From contig NZ_JACIDV010000004.1 in the NCBI RefSeq assembly GCF_014196515.1, positions 350,760-414,759 of the forward strand: a stretch of DNA of 64,000 bases. Direction: 5' to 3'. Made by a program: the position numbers and the translations under genes. Of this stretch, positions 38,099 through 47,578 are shown piece after piece (the stretch's first letter is position 1; every line of letters starts with the position of its first letter). Under the pieces are notes generated by a model. The model saw only the letters and a list, made by a program, of their open reading frames with translations. It did not search any database and had not been told where the DNA came from. This stretch comes from Rhizobium skierniewicense. GTDB taxonomy: Bacteria; Pseudomonadota; Alphaproteobacteria; Rhizobiales; Rhizobiaceae.

Positions 38099-39286
38099 AT
38101 GGCGTATGTTTCCCTTCCGCGTCGCATCGTGACGTTGCTGATGATCTCCACGGTGATGGTGTCCTGTTCGGCAGAGGGGCTCGTGCCGCCCGCCGAGGTA
38201 GACGGTTCGACACGCGTGAGCTCCATTCGCTCAACGCACCAGCAAAGCTACAGCGCACCGCCTGCAAGGGTCGCCACGACCCAGCCCGAAAGCGATGACG
38301 CACCGTTATCCCAGCCTATGCCCGAGCAACCTGCTTCGCGCGATCCACTGTTGCAGGCGGGGGCGGGTGAGCAGTATTCGACGTTGGATGCGCAGCAACA
38401 GCGCCTTGGCGGAGAAAGCCCGCAGCCATCGAGCGAGATGGCGGAAGGCGAGGGTGGCGTCAACATGGATGACGGCCTGGGCGTCGCACCGGTCCGCGGC
38501 CTAGCCGAAGAGCAGGACCTGGATGTTTCCGGTGGTCAGGCGCACCAGCCCATGCTCGATGAGGCGGAGAGCCAGATGCCAATGTCTCCCGCTCCACGCA
38601 GACAGTCGGTCAGCCAGTCCCGTCTCATTCCACCACCGGGGGAGGGCCAGCGCCAGCCGGTGCAGGACGTCGCGATGCTGATGCCGGAAAACCCTGCTCA
38701 GGAACGTCGCATGTCGTCACCGCCGGGCATGATGCCGCAATCTGAAGTGTCGTGCCGCTCTGAACTGCGCAGGCTGGGTGTTGCGTTTCGTGACGTTGCG
38801 CGCGTGTCCGATGGTCCGACCTGTGGCATCGATTATCCCATCGAGCTATCGGGCCTTGCCAGCGGTGTGGCGATCCGGCCTGCGGTGAAACTCAATTGCC
38901 AGGTCACGCTGGCCTTTGCCAAATGGGTGAAGTTCGAACTCGTGCCGTCTTCGCGCTTCCGCTACCTCTCCGGCGTGGAGCGGATCACACCGATGGGTGG
39001 TTATTCCTGCCGCAAGATGAACTCGCGCTCCAGCAACCCATGGTCTGAACACGCGCGCGGGAATGCTATCGATATCGGAACCATCACGCTGAAGAACGGC
39101 AAGGAAATCGATGTGCGTTCAAAGAACTTCTTCGCCTTCCGCGAAAAGGGTCTTCTGAAAGCGGTGCGCAGCGACAGCTGCAAATATTTCTCCACGGTGC
39201 TTGGTCCCGGCAGTGACCCTAGCCACTGGAACCACTTCCATTTCGATCTTCGCACCCGCAAATCAGGCTATCGCCACTGCAGTTGA
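38099..39286 (+). CDS. Extensin-like (ExtC) family lipoprotein
   Basis: The 395-residue protein begins with a lipoprotein signal whose lipobox VMVSC puts the lipidated cysteine at residue 23. Residues 30-210 are low-complexity and rich in Gln, Pro, Ser and Met, probably a flexible spacer. The C-terminal domain matches the extensin-like bacterial family (CRSELRRLGVAF, NSRSSNPWSEHARGNAIDIG, SHWNHFHFDLR), which shares the peptidase-like HxxxxxxD and HxH pattern of the LAS (D-Ala-D-Ala carboxypeptidase) group, so a cell-wall role is likely. The ATG at 38099 is chosen because the signal peptide starts there. Confidence 0.83.
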   Translation: MAYVSLPRRIVTLLMISTVMVSCSAEGLVPPAEVDGSTRVSSIRSTHQQSYSAPPARVATTQPESDDAPLSQPMPEQPASRDPLLQAGAGEQYSTLDAQQQRLGGESPQPSSEMAEGEGGVNMDDGLGVAPVRGLAEEQDLDVSGGQAHQPMLDEAESQMPMSPAPRRQSVSQSRLIPPPGEGQRQPVQDVAMLMPENPAQERRMSSPPGMMPQSEVSCRSELRRLGVAFRDVARVSDGPTCGIDYPIELSGLASGVAIRPAVKLNCQVTLAFAKWVKFELVPSSRFRYLSGVERITPMGGYSCRKMNSRSSNPWSEHARGNAIDIGTITLKNGKEIDVRSKNFFAFREKGLLKAVRSDSCKYFSTVLGPGSDPSHWNHFHFDLRTRKSGYRHCS

Positions 39287-39398
39287 GTATGATCGGCTAA
39301 GCAACGCTTAAATTAAGGTATGATATCGCGGCGGGGATGGCTTTTAAGCAATCTGGAACCTATATGCTGTCCAGCAAGATTGTGTTGAAAGATGTCTG

Positions 39399-40337
39399 AT
39401 GAACTCTCCCCAAACGCCAATCGTTTCCATCCAGAACCTGACGAAGTCCTACGCCAACGGCTTTCAGGCCCTCAAGGGTGTTACGCTTGATATCTACAAA
39501 GGTGAAATCCTTGCGCTTCTCGGGCCGAACGGTGCGGGTAAAACAACGCTGATTTCCATCATCTGCGGTCTGGTCAATCCCGGTAATGGTCGCGTGCTGG
39601 TGGGTGGCCACGATGTCGTCGGTGATTTTCGCAAGACGCGCGAGCTCATCGGTCTCGTGCCGCAGGAATTGACGACCGACCAGTTCGAAACCGTTTTAAA
39701 CACGGTGTCATTCTCACGGGGCCTGCACGGGAAGAAGAAGAACCCGGAGCTGATCGAAAATATTCTCAAGTCGCTGTCACTCTTCGACAAGAAGGACAAC
39801 ATGCTGCGTGAGCTGTCTGGTGGCATGAAGCGGCGTGTGCTGATTGCCAAGGCGCTGGCGCACGAGCCGCAGATCCTGTTTCTGGACGAACCGACAGCGG
39901 GCGTCGATGTGGCCTTGCGACGGGATATGTGGAAGGTTGTGGCTGACCTTCGCGCAACCGGCGTCACCATCATTCTCACCACCCACTACATCGAAGAAGC
40001 CGAAGAGATTGCCGACCGTGTCGGCGTCATCAATAGCGGTGAGTTGCTGCTGGTTGAAGACAAGACCGCCCTGATGCAAAAGCTTGGTCGCAAGCAGCTT
40101 TCGCTGGAATTGACCGAGCCGGTGACCGTCTTGCCGGATAGTCTGTCCGGCTTCAAGCTGACGCTGTCTGACGATGGCACCTGCCTCACCTACGAATATG
40201 AAGGCAGCGGCGAACAGGGCCGGATCGCCGATCTGCTGGCGGCGCTGTCTGCTGCGGGTATTCACTTCAAAGATATTTCGACACGCCAGAGCTCTCTCGA
40301 AGATATTTTCGTAGCGCTGGTGGGAGGTCAAAAATGA
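39399..40337 (+). CDS. ABC transporter ATP-binding protein (ABC-2 type)
   Basis: The 312-residue ATPase of a two-gene exporter. Walker A is GPNGAGKTT, the signature [15 protein letters not shown] and Walker [18 protein letters not shown], with the switch His in [10 protein letters not shown]. The C-terminal extension (from about residue 225) is typical of drug/NodI-type ATPases. It overlaps the permease gene by four bases (ATGA). The substrate is unknown. Confidence 0.92.
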   Translation: MNSPQTPIVSIQNLTKSYANGFQALKGVTLDIYKGEILALLGPNGAGKTTLISIICGLVNPGNGRVLVGGHDVVGDFRKTRELIGLVPQELTTDQFETVLNTVSFSRGLHGKKKNPELIENILKSLSLFDKKDNMLRELSGGMKRRVLIAKALAHEPQILFLDEPTAGVDVALRRDMWKVVADLRATGVTIILTTHYIEEAEEIADRVGVINSGELLLVEDKTALMQKLGRKQLSLELTEPVTVLPDSLSGFKLTLSDDGTCLTYEYEGSGEQGRIADLLAALSAAGIHFKDISTRQSSLEDIFVALVGGQK

Positions 40338-41095
40338 ACTTCGAGGCCATCAAATCCATCTATCTCTTCGAAATGGCCCGCACACGCCGCACCCTGTTGC
40401 AGAGCGTGGTATCACCGGTCATTTCCACCTCGCTCTATTTCATCGTGTTCGGCACGGCCATCGGGTCGCGCATTCAGGAAGTCGATGGCGTCTCCTATGG
40501 CGCGTTCATCACGCCGGGCCTCATCATGCTGACACTGCTGACTCAGTGCATCAGCAACGGCGCTTTCGGCATCTATTTCCCGAAATTCACCGGCACCATC
40601 TACGAAATCCTGTCCGCGCCCGTTGCCATGACGGAAATTCTGGCCGGCTATGTGGGGGCCGCCGCGACCAAGGGACTGTTGATCGGCACGATCATCCTCA
40701 TCACCGCGTCGTTTTTTGTCGATGTGTCGATTGCTCATCCGTTCGTGATGCTGCTGTTCTTTGTCCTTACGGCCATCAGCTTCAGTCTCTTTGGCTTTAT
40801 CATCGGCATGTGGGCCTCGAATTTCGAGCAGCTCAATCTCATTCCCATGCTGGTCGTGCCACCGCTGACGTTCCTTGGCGGGAGCTTCTATTCCATCAGC
40901 ATGCTGCCGCCCTTCTGGCAGACGGTCAGCCATTTCAATCCGGTCCTCTATCTCATCAGCGGTTTCAGGTGGAGCTTCTATGAGATTTCGGACGTCAATC
41001 CGCTTCTCAGTCTGGGCATGGTTACCCTATTCCTGGCGGCTTGCCTCGGGGTTATCGGCTGGATGTTCAAGACCGGATACAAGCTGAGAAACTGA
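40334..41095 (+). CDS. ABC-2 type permease
   Basis: The 253-residue membrane partner of the preceding ATPase, with about six membrane helices. It has the ABC-2 landmarks [16 protein letters not shown] near residue 55 and [21 protein letters not shown] near residue 180, which matches the NodJ/DrrB-type permeases. Translation is coupled to the ATPase by an ATGA overlap. The two proteins likely form a dimeric exporter of lipid, polysaccharide or drug type; the cargo is not shown by the sequence. Confidence 0.9.
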   Translation: MNFEAIKSIYLFEMARTRRTLLQSVVSPVISTSLYFIVFGTAIGSRIQEVDGVSYGAFITPGLIMLTLLTQCISNGAFGIYFPKFTGTIYEILSAPVAMTEILAGYVGAAATKGLLIGTIILITASFFVDVSIAHPFVMLLFFVLTAISFSLFGFIIGMWASNFEQLNLIPMLVVPPLTFLGGSFYSISMLPPFWQTVSHFNPVLYLISGFRWSFYEISDVNPLLSLGMVTLFLAACLGVIGWMFKTGYKLRN

Positions 41096-41120
41096 TACCT
41101 TTCATAAACGTGCAAAAACA

Positions 41121-41150
41121 AAAAAAGGCAGCGCGAACGCTGCCTTTTTG
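41121..41150. terminator. Bidirectional terminator between ABC permease and tyrS
   Basis: GGCAGCG at 41127-41133, tetraloop CGAA, CGCTGCC at 41138-41144, with A runs before and T runs after. It serves both convergent genes. Confidence 0.93.
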
Positions 41151-41171
41151 TTTTTGTGAGACCGCGAAACC

Positions 41172-42425
41172 CTACGCTGGACGCACCAGAATGTGCTTCT
41201 TCTTGCCCAAGGACAGTTTGATCACACCATCTGCTGTGACTTCGCCTGTACCGATGACCTGACGTTCATCGGCCATGTTCCGGTCGTTGATCTTGACCGC
41301 ACCGCCCTGAACGTGGCGACGCGCTTCGCCGTTGGAGGCGGCCAGACCGGCACGGACGATGAGCGAGAGAAGGCCGATGCCTGCTTCAAGCTCGGCTTTT
41401 GGCACATCGATCGACGGCAGGTTGTCGGCAAGCGCGCCCTCTTCGAAGGTCTTGCGTGCCGTGTCTGCTGCCTGCTCCGCATTGTCACGACCATGCAGCA
41501 TGGCGGTGATTTCGGTCGCGAGGATCTTCTTGACCTCGTTGATCTCAGAGCCCCCCAGCGCCGAGAGCCGTGCAATCTCGTCCATTGGCAACGTCGTGTA
41601 GAGCTTGAGGAAGCGCGATACATCGGCATCTTCCGTATTGCGCCAGTATTGCCAGAAATCATAGGCCGACAGCATGTCCGGGTTCAGCCAGACGGCACCA
41701 TTCATCGACTTGCCCATCTTCGAACCCGAAGAGGTGGTCAGAAGCGGCGATGTCAGGGCGTAAAGCTGTGGCGTGCCCATGCGGTGACCGAGGTCGATAC
41801 CGTTGATGATATTGCCCCACTGGTCCGAACCGCCCATTTGCAGCCGGCAACCGGTGCGCTTGTTCAGTTCCACGAAGTCGTAGGCCTGAAGGATCATGTA
41901 GTTGAATTCGAGGAACGAAAGGGACTGCTCGCGGTCGAGACGCGTCTTGACGCTTTCGAAGGACAGCATGCGGTTGACCGAGAAATGGCGGCCGACATCC
42001 CGCAGGAATTCGAGATAGTTGATATCGCGCAGCCAGTCGCCATTGTTGATCATCAAGGCAGGCGCGGTCGCTGCGTCGTAATCGAGGTAGTTGGCGAACA
42101 CGCGTTTAATCGATGCGATGTTGCTCTCGATCGTATCGATCGTCATCAACTGACGCGCATCGTCCTTGAACGAGGGATCCCCAACCATGCCGGTGCCGCC
42201 ACCCATGAGGGAGATAGGCTGGTGGCCGGTCTTCTGCATCCAGTGCAGCATCATGATCTGGATCAGACCGCCAGCGTGGAGGCTGGGCGCGGTCGGATCA
42301 AAGCCGATATAGGCAGTCACGGTTTCCTTGGCGAAAAGTTCATCGAGACCTGCCTCATCGGAGATCTGGTGAATGAAGCCGCGCTCATCGAGTGTGCGGA
42401 GGAAATCGGACTTGAACCTGGACAT
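41172..42425 (-). CDS. tyrS: Tyrosyl-tRNA synthetase
   Basis: Charges tRNA-Tyr. The 417-residue TyrRS has the class I HIGH-equivalent in [13 protein letters not shown] (PSLHAG) and the KMSKS-equivalent as [16 protein letters not shown]-terminal S4-type RNA-binding domain ends the protein ([15 protein letters not shown]). This matches the TyrRS-type 1 of many bacteria. The ATG is divergent from anmK with a 149-base gap. Confidence 0.97.
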   Translation of the reverse strand: MSRFKSDFLRTLDERGFIHQISDEAGLDELFAKETVTAYIGFDPTAPSLHAGGLIQIMMLHWMQKTGHQPISLMGGGTGMVGDPSFKDDARQLMTIDTIESNIASIKRVFANYLDYDAATAPALMINNGDWLRDINYLEFLRDVGRHFSVNRMLSFESVKTRLDREQSLSFLEFNYMILQAYDFVELNKRTGCRLQMGGSDQWGNIINGIDLGHRMGTPQLYALTSPLLTTSSGSKMGKSMNGAVWLNPDMLSAYDFWQYWRNTEDADVSRFLKLYTTLPMDEIARLSALGGSEINEVKKILATEITAMLHGRDNAEQAADTARKTFEEGALADNLPSIDVPKAELEAGIGLLSLIVRAGLAASNGEARRHVQGGAVKINDRNMADERQVIGTGEVTADGVIKLSLGKKKHILVRPA

Positions 42426-42574
42426 AACCTTTTTCTTTCTGGTTGGGTCTTCTGCATCACTGAAATGCCAGTGAATGCCGCGCCTTTAGCATCATTTTTT
42501 GAAAAGTGCACCCGTTTGCGCCATGAATATCGGCAATCTGGTATGAGTTGATTCCAGCAGGCAGGAGAACTGAT

Positions 42575-43696
42575 ATGGGCGAAGTCAGAACGGCGATAGG
42601 GCTGATGAGCGGCACGTCCATGGATGGCATAGACATCGCGCTCTTGCGCACAGACGGCGAAAGCGTCGTCCACCACGGGCCGAGCGGGTATTTTCCGTAT
42701 GATACCCAACTTCGCGAGACATGGAAGAAAGCGCTCATCACTGCGAAAGCCATCAAGCAGCGCGATGAGCGCCCCGGCGATTTGGCAGATGCCGAGCGCA
42801 AGCTGACCCTGTGTCATGCAGCGGCGTTGAAATCCTTCCTGCTGCGCCATAAACTCCAATCGACCAATATCGATCTCATCGGCTTCCACGGCCAGACCGT
42901 GCTGCATCGGCCGGACGATGCCTTGACGGTGCAGATCGGCAACGGCACATTGCTGGCGCAGGAGACAGGTATCGATGTTGTCTATGACATGCGCGCCAAT
43001 GACATGGCGCATGGCGGGCAGGGCGCGCCGCTCATTCCAGTTTATCACGCAGCACTTGCCGCCAACCTTCCGGCACAGTTCGACACACCTGCCGTCCTTG
43101 TCAATATCGGTGGCATTTCCAACCTGACCTTTGTGGGAGACGATGGCACGCTGGCGGCTTTCGACAGCGGCCCCGGCAACATGCTGATCGACCAGTGGAT
43201 CGAAGCGCATACCGGCAAGGCGTATGATAAGGGCGGGGAGACCGCGGCCCGAGGGGCGGTCGTTCCGTCGCTGGTGTCACGTTACATGGAAAGCCCGTTC
43301 TTCTCTGCCAATATCCGTCGCTCGCTGGACCGCTCCGATTTCCTGCCGCCCGTGAAGGGTGAGGTGTCGCTTGAAGATGGCGCGCGGACACTGGCGCATC
43401 TCACGGGGGCCGCGATCTTGAAGTCCGCGAGCTATTTGCCGGAAGCGGTGAAAACCTACGTCGTTTGCGGTGGCGGGCGTCTGAATCCCGTGATCATGCG
43501 TGAATTCGCAGAGCAGGCCGCAAAACAAGGGGCAAAGGTTATTGCAGCAGAGCAGGCGGGTTTCGATGGCGGGGCCATGGAGGCGGAAGCCTGGGCTTAT
43601 CTGGCCGTCCGGTCGCTGAGAGGCTTGCCGCTGACATATCCCGGTACGACGGGCGTGACCGAGCCGGTCACGGGTGGGGTTTTGGCGAGGGTTTAG
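42575..43696 (+). CDS. anmK: Anhydro-N-acetylmuramic acid kinase
   Basis: AnmK phosphorylates anhydro-N-acetylmuramic acid while opening its ring, a step in peptidoglycan recycling. The 373-residue protein has [16 protein letters not shown], the sugar-binding [22 protein letters not shown] and the C-terminal [12 protein letters not shown]. The ATG at 42575 follows GGAG. It is divergent from tyrS, as remembered from related Rhizobiaceae. Confidence 0.95.
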   Translation: MGEVRTAIGLMSGTSMDGIDIALLRTDGESVVHHGPSGYFPYDTQLRETWKKALITAKAIKQRDERPGDLADAERKLTLCHAAALKSFLLRHKLQSTNIDLIGFHGQTVLHRPDDALTVQIGNGTLLAQETGIDVVYDMRANDMAHGGQGAPLIPVYHAALAANLPAQFDTPAVLVNIGGISNLTFVGDDGTLAAFDSGPGNMLIDQWIEAHTGKAYDKGGETAARGAVVPSLVSRYMESPFFSANIRRSLDRSDFLPPVKGEVSLEDGARTLAHLTGAAILKSASYLPEAVKTYVVCGGGRLNPVIMREFAEQAAKQGAKVIAAEQAGFDGGAMEAEAWAYLAVRSLRGLPLTYPGTTGVTEPVTGGVLARV

Positions 43697-43742
43697 GGGG
43701 GGCGGTGGCTGTCGTGCCGGTGAAAAGAGCGCTCGCCACGTT

Positions 43743-43830
43743 CGTCATATCAGGGTTTGTCCCGAGCATCTGCGACGTCGCAATTTTGGAACCGTGAGTA
43801 GATCCTCGGGACAAGCCCGAGGATGACGGC
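43743..43830. repeat. Pair of inverted CCTCGGGACAAGCCCGAGG-type palindromes
   Basis: A well-preserved copy at 43798-43828 carries GATCCTCGGG, ACAAG, CCCGAGGATGAC. A decayed copy at 43743-43775 lies opposite it in inverted orientation (TCAGGGTTTGTCCCGAGCATC). The two arms could fold as a large composite hairpin in the anmK/hydrolase gap. The same core occurs at 52445 and, reversed, at 28601. Confidence 0.75.
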
Positions 43831-43869
43831 AAACAAGAAACCGCGGTTTCGCTTGGTCTTCTCGAAGTT

Positions 43870-44547
43870 TCAGCGAATCCGCTTCGCGGCAGGCTCCGGC
43901 ACCAGTTCGCCGTTGAGGCGGCGGTCCAGATAATCCTCGCATTCAGCCATCAGGGTATCGACCTGACCACTGAAGAAGTGGTTTGCACCGGGAAGGGTGC
44001 GGTGGGTGATGAGAATGCCCTTTTGGGTCTTCAGCTTCTCCACCAGAACGTTGACGTCCTTTTCAGGCGCGACCTTATCCGCATCACCATTGATGATGAG
44101 GCCGGAGGACGGGCATGGTGCCAGGAACGAGAAATCGTAGGTATTCGGCTGCGGAGCGATGGACATGAAGCCTTCGATCTCAGGGCGGCGCATCAGAAGC
44201 TGCATGCCGATCCAAGAACCGAAGGAGTAACCGGCCACCCAACAGCTCTTTGAGTCGGGATGTAGGCTCTGTACCCAATCCAGTGCCGACGCGGCATCCG
44301 AGAGCTCGCCAGCACCGTGGTCGAACTCGCCCTGGCTGCGGCCGATGGAACGGAAGTTGAACCGCAAAGTCGTGAAGCCGCGCTTCTGGAACAGGTAGAA
44401 CAGTTGGTAGACGATCTGGTTGTTCATCGTGCCGCCGAACTGCGGGTGAGGGTGCAGGATGATGGCAATCGGGGCGCTTTTTTCCTTTGAGGGCTGGTAA
44501 CGGCCTTCGAGGCGACCCGCAGGGCCGTTGAAAATGACTTCGGGCAT
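43870..44547 (-). CDS. Alpha/beta hydrolase
   Basis: A 225-residue alpha/beta-hydrolase of the dienelactone-hydrolase-like cytoplasmic type. The nucleophile elbow is GYSFGSWIG with serine at about 103; HPHPQFGGTMNN provides the oxyanion loop, the acidic residue lies in INGDADKVAP and the catalytic histidine in GANHFFSGQ. No signal peptide. It diverges from the iron-sulfur operon, sharing its upstream region, and a relative sits next to the suf cluster in Agrobacterium by recollection; a link in function is not shown. Confidence 0.85.
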   Translation of the reverse strand: MPEVIFNGPAGRLEGRYQPSKEKSAPIAIILHPHPQFGGTMNNQIVYQLFYLFQKRGFTTLRFNFRSIGRSQGEFDHGAGELSDAASALDWVQSLHPDSKSCWVAGYSFGSWIGMQLLMRRPEIEGFMSIAPQPNTYDFSFLAPCPSSGLIINGDADKVAPEKDVNVLVEKLKTQKGILITHRTLPGANHFFSGQVDTLMAECEDYLDRRLNGELVPEPAAKRIR

Positions 44548-44600
44548 ATGGACTCCGGTCGTGTTTTTCTGTTTCTGACCCTTTCCATGCGCAAGAAGAC

Positions 44601-44650
44601 TTGACGCGGATGGTCAGCTTTTCTAAAACCCAGTTTAGAATTATTCGAAA
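44601..44650 (+). promoter_or_regulatory. suf operon promoter with Irr-type iron control element
   Basis: TTGACG at 44601-44606 and TAAAAC at 44624-44629 are spaced by 17 bases, a sigma70-like promoter. Just downstream lies TTTAGAA-TTA-TTCGAAA at 44634-44650, a near-perfect palindrome matching the iron control element bound by Irr in rhizobia. A third half site, TTCTAAA, sits at 44621-44627 over the -10. A regulator bound here would cover the transcription start. Irr and RirA are known to control this operon in A. tumefaciens; direct control here is inferred. Confidence 0.72.
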
Positions 44651-44759
44651 CTTCGTGTGCTGTCTGCACTGTTGAATGTGTCATAAGGCAAGCAGAGCGG
44701 AAATTTCAAGGAAAATGCGCTTCGGCGATCAATCATAGATTAGACAGAACAGTTTCCCC

Positions 44760-45929
44760 ATGAGCACGATGACGCGCACATATCTCGACTGGAACGCGAC
44801 GGCACCTTTGCTGCCCGCCGTAAGGGATGCGTTTGTCTCCGCTCTCGATATGCACGGCAATCCCTCGTCGGTTCACAAGGAAGGTCGTGCGGTGCGTGCC
44901 GCAATCGAATCTGCGCGCCGTGATGTGGCAGCGCTGGTCGGTGCGCAGGCTTCACATGCCATCTTTACCAGTGGTGCGACGGAAGCTGCCAATCTTGTAC
45001 TTTCGCCCGCCTTCAGGATGGGGCGCTCAGCGCTGTCCATCGGCCATCTCTATGTTTCGGCCATCGAGCATCCAGCCGTTCGCGAGGGTGGACGGTTCGA
45101 AAAGAGTAATGTCAGCGAAATAGCCGTTACGGCTGACGGCATTCTTGACCTCGCAAAGCTTGAAGCTGCACTGTCGTCTCACGATGCCTCCAGAGGTCTT
45201 CCTATGGTCGCGCTGATGCTGGTCAACAACGAAACCGGGATTATTCAACCTGTAGCGGACGCGGCGGGCCTTGTTCATGCTGCCGGCGGATTGCTGGTGG
45301 TGGATGCCGTGCAGGCCGTTGGCCGGATCGCGGTTGATATCGAAGCGCTTGGCGCTGATTTTCTGATCGTGTCTTCTCACAAGATCGGCGGACCCAAGGG
45401 CATGGGCGCTTTGATCTCCCGCGGCGAGGTGATGATGCCGAAACCGTTGATCCACGGTGGCGGGCAGGAAAAGGGTCATCGGTCCGGCACGGAAAACACC
45501 TCTGCCATCATCGGTTTTGGCACGGCAGCCTCCGAGGCCGCCCGTCATCTTGACGCGGAAGTGCAGCGTTTGAATGTGCTGCGCACGATGTTGGAAGATG
45601 CGATGCGCGTCGCTGCACCCGATGTCATCATCCACGGTGCCGATGCCGCGCGTGTTTCAAACACCACGTTTTTCACCGTGCCGGGTCTGAAGTCCGAGAC
45701 GGGGCAGATCGCCTTCGATATCGAGGGCATCGCGCTTTCTGCGGGTGCTGCGTGCTCATCCGGCAAGGTGGGCGAGAGCCATGTGCTGACAGCCATGGGG
45801 CATGATCCGAAACTTGGCGCGCTTCGTATTTCGCTCGGAGCGGCGACAACCGAGGCTGACATCGACAAAGCCATTTGTGCGTTTGCCAAAATCGCAGGGC
45901 GGCGAAAGCTGGCCGTGCAGGCGGCTTGA
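44760..45929 (+). CDS. Cysteine desulfurase (NifS/IscS type), first suf gene
   Basis: A class I cysteine desulfurase that delivers sulfur from cysteine. The 389-residue protein has the PLP lysine in SSHKIGGPKGM, the glycine-rich FTSGATEAANL, and the active-site loop AGAACSSGKVGESHV with the sulfur-carrying cysteine. The class II SufS later in the operon makes this a two-desulfurase cluster (sufS2 and sufS1 in A. tumefaciens usage). ATG at 44760 with a weak site; ATG at 44769 is also possible. It is 179 bases from sufB, enough for a second promoter. Confidence 0.93.
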   Translation: MSTMTRTYLDWNATAPLLPAVRDAFVSALDMHGNPSSVHKEGRAVRAAIESARRDVAALVGAQASHAIFTSGATEAANLVLSPAFRMGRSALSIGHLYVSAIEHPAVREGGRFEKSNVSEIAVTADGILDLAKLEAALSSHDASRGLPMVALMLVNNETGIIQPVADAAGLVHAAGGLLVVDAVQAVGRIAVDIEALGADFLIVSSHKIGGPKGMGALISRGEVMMPKPLIHGGGQEKGHRSGTENTSAIIGFGTAASEAARHLDAEVQRLNVLRTMLEDAMRVAAPDVIIHGADAARVSNTTFFTVPGLKSETGQIAFDIEGIALSAGAACSSGKVGESHVLTAMGHDPKLGALRISLGAATTEADIDKAICAFAKIAGRRKLAVQAA

Positions 45930-46004
45930 CGCCAAAACAAATACGGAAAGTCAAATTTCCGCTTGCCGGAGAGTGTGAAAAGCGCCATCCGAACACTAAA
46001 TAAG

Positions 46005-46025
46005 GCATAACGATAAAAGTTATGC
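46005..46025. other. Hairpin in the sufS2-sufB gap
   Basis: GCATAAC at 46005-46011 and GTTATGC at 46019-46025 form a perfect seven-base stem around GATAAAA. A smaller one, CCGGA at 46074-46078 with TCCGG at 46086-46090, lies just upstream of sufB. No T tract follows, so neither is a terminator. They may mark an operator or an mRNA structure. Confidence 0.4.
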
Positions 46026-46108
46026 GCGACACGAATGAAGGCGGACCTTCCGTCTTGATACGTTGACAAGCCACCGGACCTTGGATCCGGCGAGATTGGA
46101 GAACGACT

Positions 46109-47578
46109 ATGGCAGCGGTTCAGGAAACGATCGATCAGGTCCGCCAGATCGATGTGGACCAGTACAAATACGGTTTTGAAACCGAGATCGAAGTCGACAA
46201 GGCCCCGAAAGGCCTGTCGGAAGAGGTGATCCGTTTCATTTCCGCCAAGAAGGAAGAGCCTGAATGGATGCTTGCATGGCGTCTTGAGGCCTACCAGCGC
46301 TGGTTGACGATGGAAGAGCCCACATGGGCGCGCGTCAATTATCCCAAGATCGATTTCAACGATCTCTATTATTATGCCGCGCCAAAAAGCACGCCCGGCC
46401 CGAAGTCGCTCGAGGATGTCGATCCCGAGCTGTTGAAGGTTTACGAAAAGCTCGGCATTCCGCTGATGGAACAGGAAATTCTGGCTGGCGTCGAAAACCG
46501 CCGCGTGGCCGTGGATGCCGTGTTTGACAGCGTGTCGGTCGTGACCACGTTCAAGAAAGAGCTGATGAAGGCCGGCGTGATTTTCATGTCGATTTCGGAG
46601 GCCATTCGTGAATATCCTGAGCTGGTCAAGCAATATATCGGCTCGGTCGTTCCAACGACGGACAATTACTACGCAACGCTGAACTCGGCTGTCTTTACTG
46701 ATGGCTCCTTCGTGTTCGTGCCAAAAGGCGTTCGTTGCCCGATGGAATTGTCCACCTATTTCCGCATCAACGAGAAGAACACCGGCCAGTTCGAGCGCAC
46801 GTTGATCATCGCAGAAGAGGGCGCTTACGTGTCCTATCTCGAGGGCTGCACCGCCCCCCAACGCGATGAAAACCAGCTTCATGCTGCGGTCGTTGAGCTT
46901 GTGGCGCTGGATGATGCCGAAATCAAATATTCTACCGTCCAGAACTGGTATCCTGGTGACAAGGACGGCAAGGGCGGTATCTACAACTTCGTAACCAAGC
47001 GCGGCGATTGCCGTGGCCACCGTTCGAAGATTTCGTGGACACAGGTCGAAACCGGCTCTGCCATTACGTGGAAGTATCCGTCCTGCATTCTGCGCGGGGA
47101 TGACAGCCGTGGCGAGTTCTACTCGATCGCCGTATCCAACGGTCATCAGCAGATCGACAGCGGCACCAAGATGATCCACCTCGGCAAGAACACGTCGAGC
47201 CGCATCATCGCCAAGGGCATCGCTGCCGGTTTCTCGGAAAACGTCTATCGCGGCCAGGTGTCGGCTCACCGCAAGGCGACCAATACGCGCAACTTCACGC
47301 AGTGCGACTCGCTTTTGATCGGCGACAAGTGCGGCGCCCATACCGTGCCTTACATCGAAGCAAAGAATTCGTCCTGCCAGTTCGAGCATGAAGCAACGAC
47401 CTCGAAGATTTCTGAGGACCAGCTGTTTTACTGCCTGCAACGCGGCATTCCCGAAGAGGCAGCCATCGCGCTGATCGTCAACGGCTTTGTGAAGGACGTC
47501 ATTCAGCAACTGCCGATGGAGTTTGCGGTTGAAGCGCAGAAGCTGATCGGAATTTCGCTGGAAGGTAGCGTGGGTTGA
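46109..47578 (+). CDS. sufB: Fe-S cluster assembly scaffold SufB
   Basis: SufB is the main scaffold of the SufBCD complex on which iron-sulfur clusters form. The 489-residue protein has the beta-helix core with [20 protein letters not shown], conserved histidine and cysteine positions ([17 protein letters not shown]), and the C-terminal [20 protein letters not shown]. Its TGA stop overlaps the ATG of the next gene (TGATG). In typical operons sufC follows directly; here an unrelated gene is in between. Confidence 0.97.
   Translation: MAAVQETIDQVRQIDVDQYKYGFETEIEVDKAPKGLSEEVIRFISAKKEEPEWMLAWRLEAYQRWLTMEEPTWARVNYPKIDFNDLYYYAAPKSTPGPKSLEDVDPELLKVYEKLGIPLMEQEILAGVENRRVAVDAVFDSVSVVTTFKKELMKAGVIFMSISEAIREYPELVKQYIGSVVPTTDNYYATLNSAVFTDGSFVFVPKGVRCPMELSTYFRINEKNTGQFERTLIIAEEGAYVSYLEGCTAPQRDENQLHAAVVELVALDDAEIKYSTVQNWYPGDKDGKGGIYNFVTKRGDCRGHRSKISWTQVETGSAITWKYPSCILRGDDSRGEFYSIAVSNGHQQIDSGTKMIHLGKNTSSRIIAKGIAAGFSENVYRGQVSAHRKATNTRNFTQCDSLLIGDKCGAHTVPYIEAKNSSCQFEHEATTSKISEDQLFYCLQRGIPEEAAIALIVNGFVKDVIQQLPMEFAVEAQKLIGISLEGSVG

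Noticed and set aside
45545..47509. Long minus-strand open frame (654 codons) across sufS2 and sufB
   Set aside because: It is antisense to two clearly conserved genes, has no recognisable domain, and reflects the high-GC codon bias of the plus strand.
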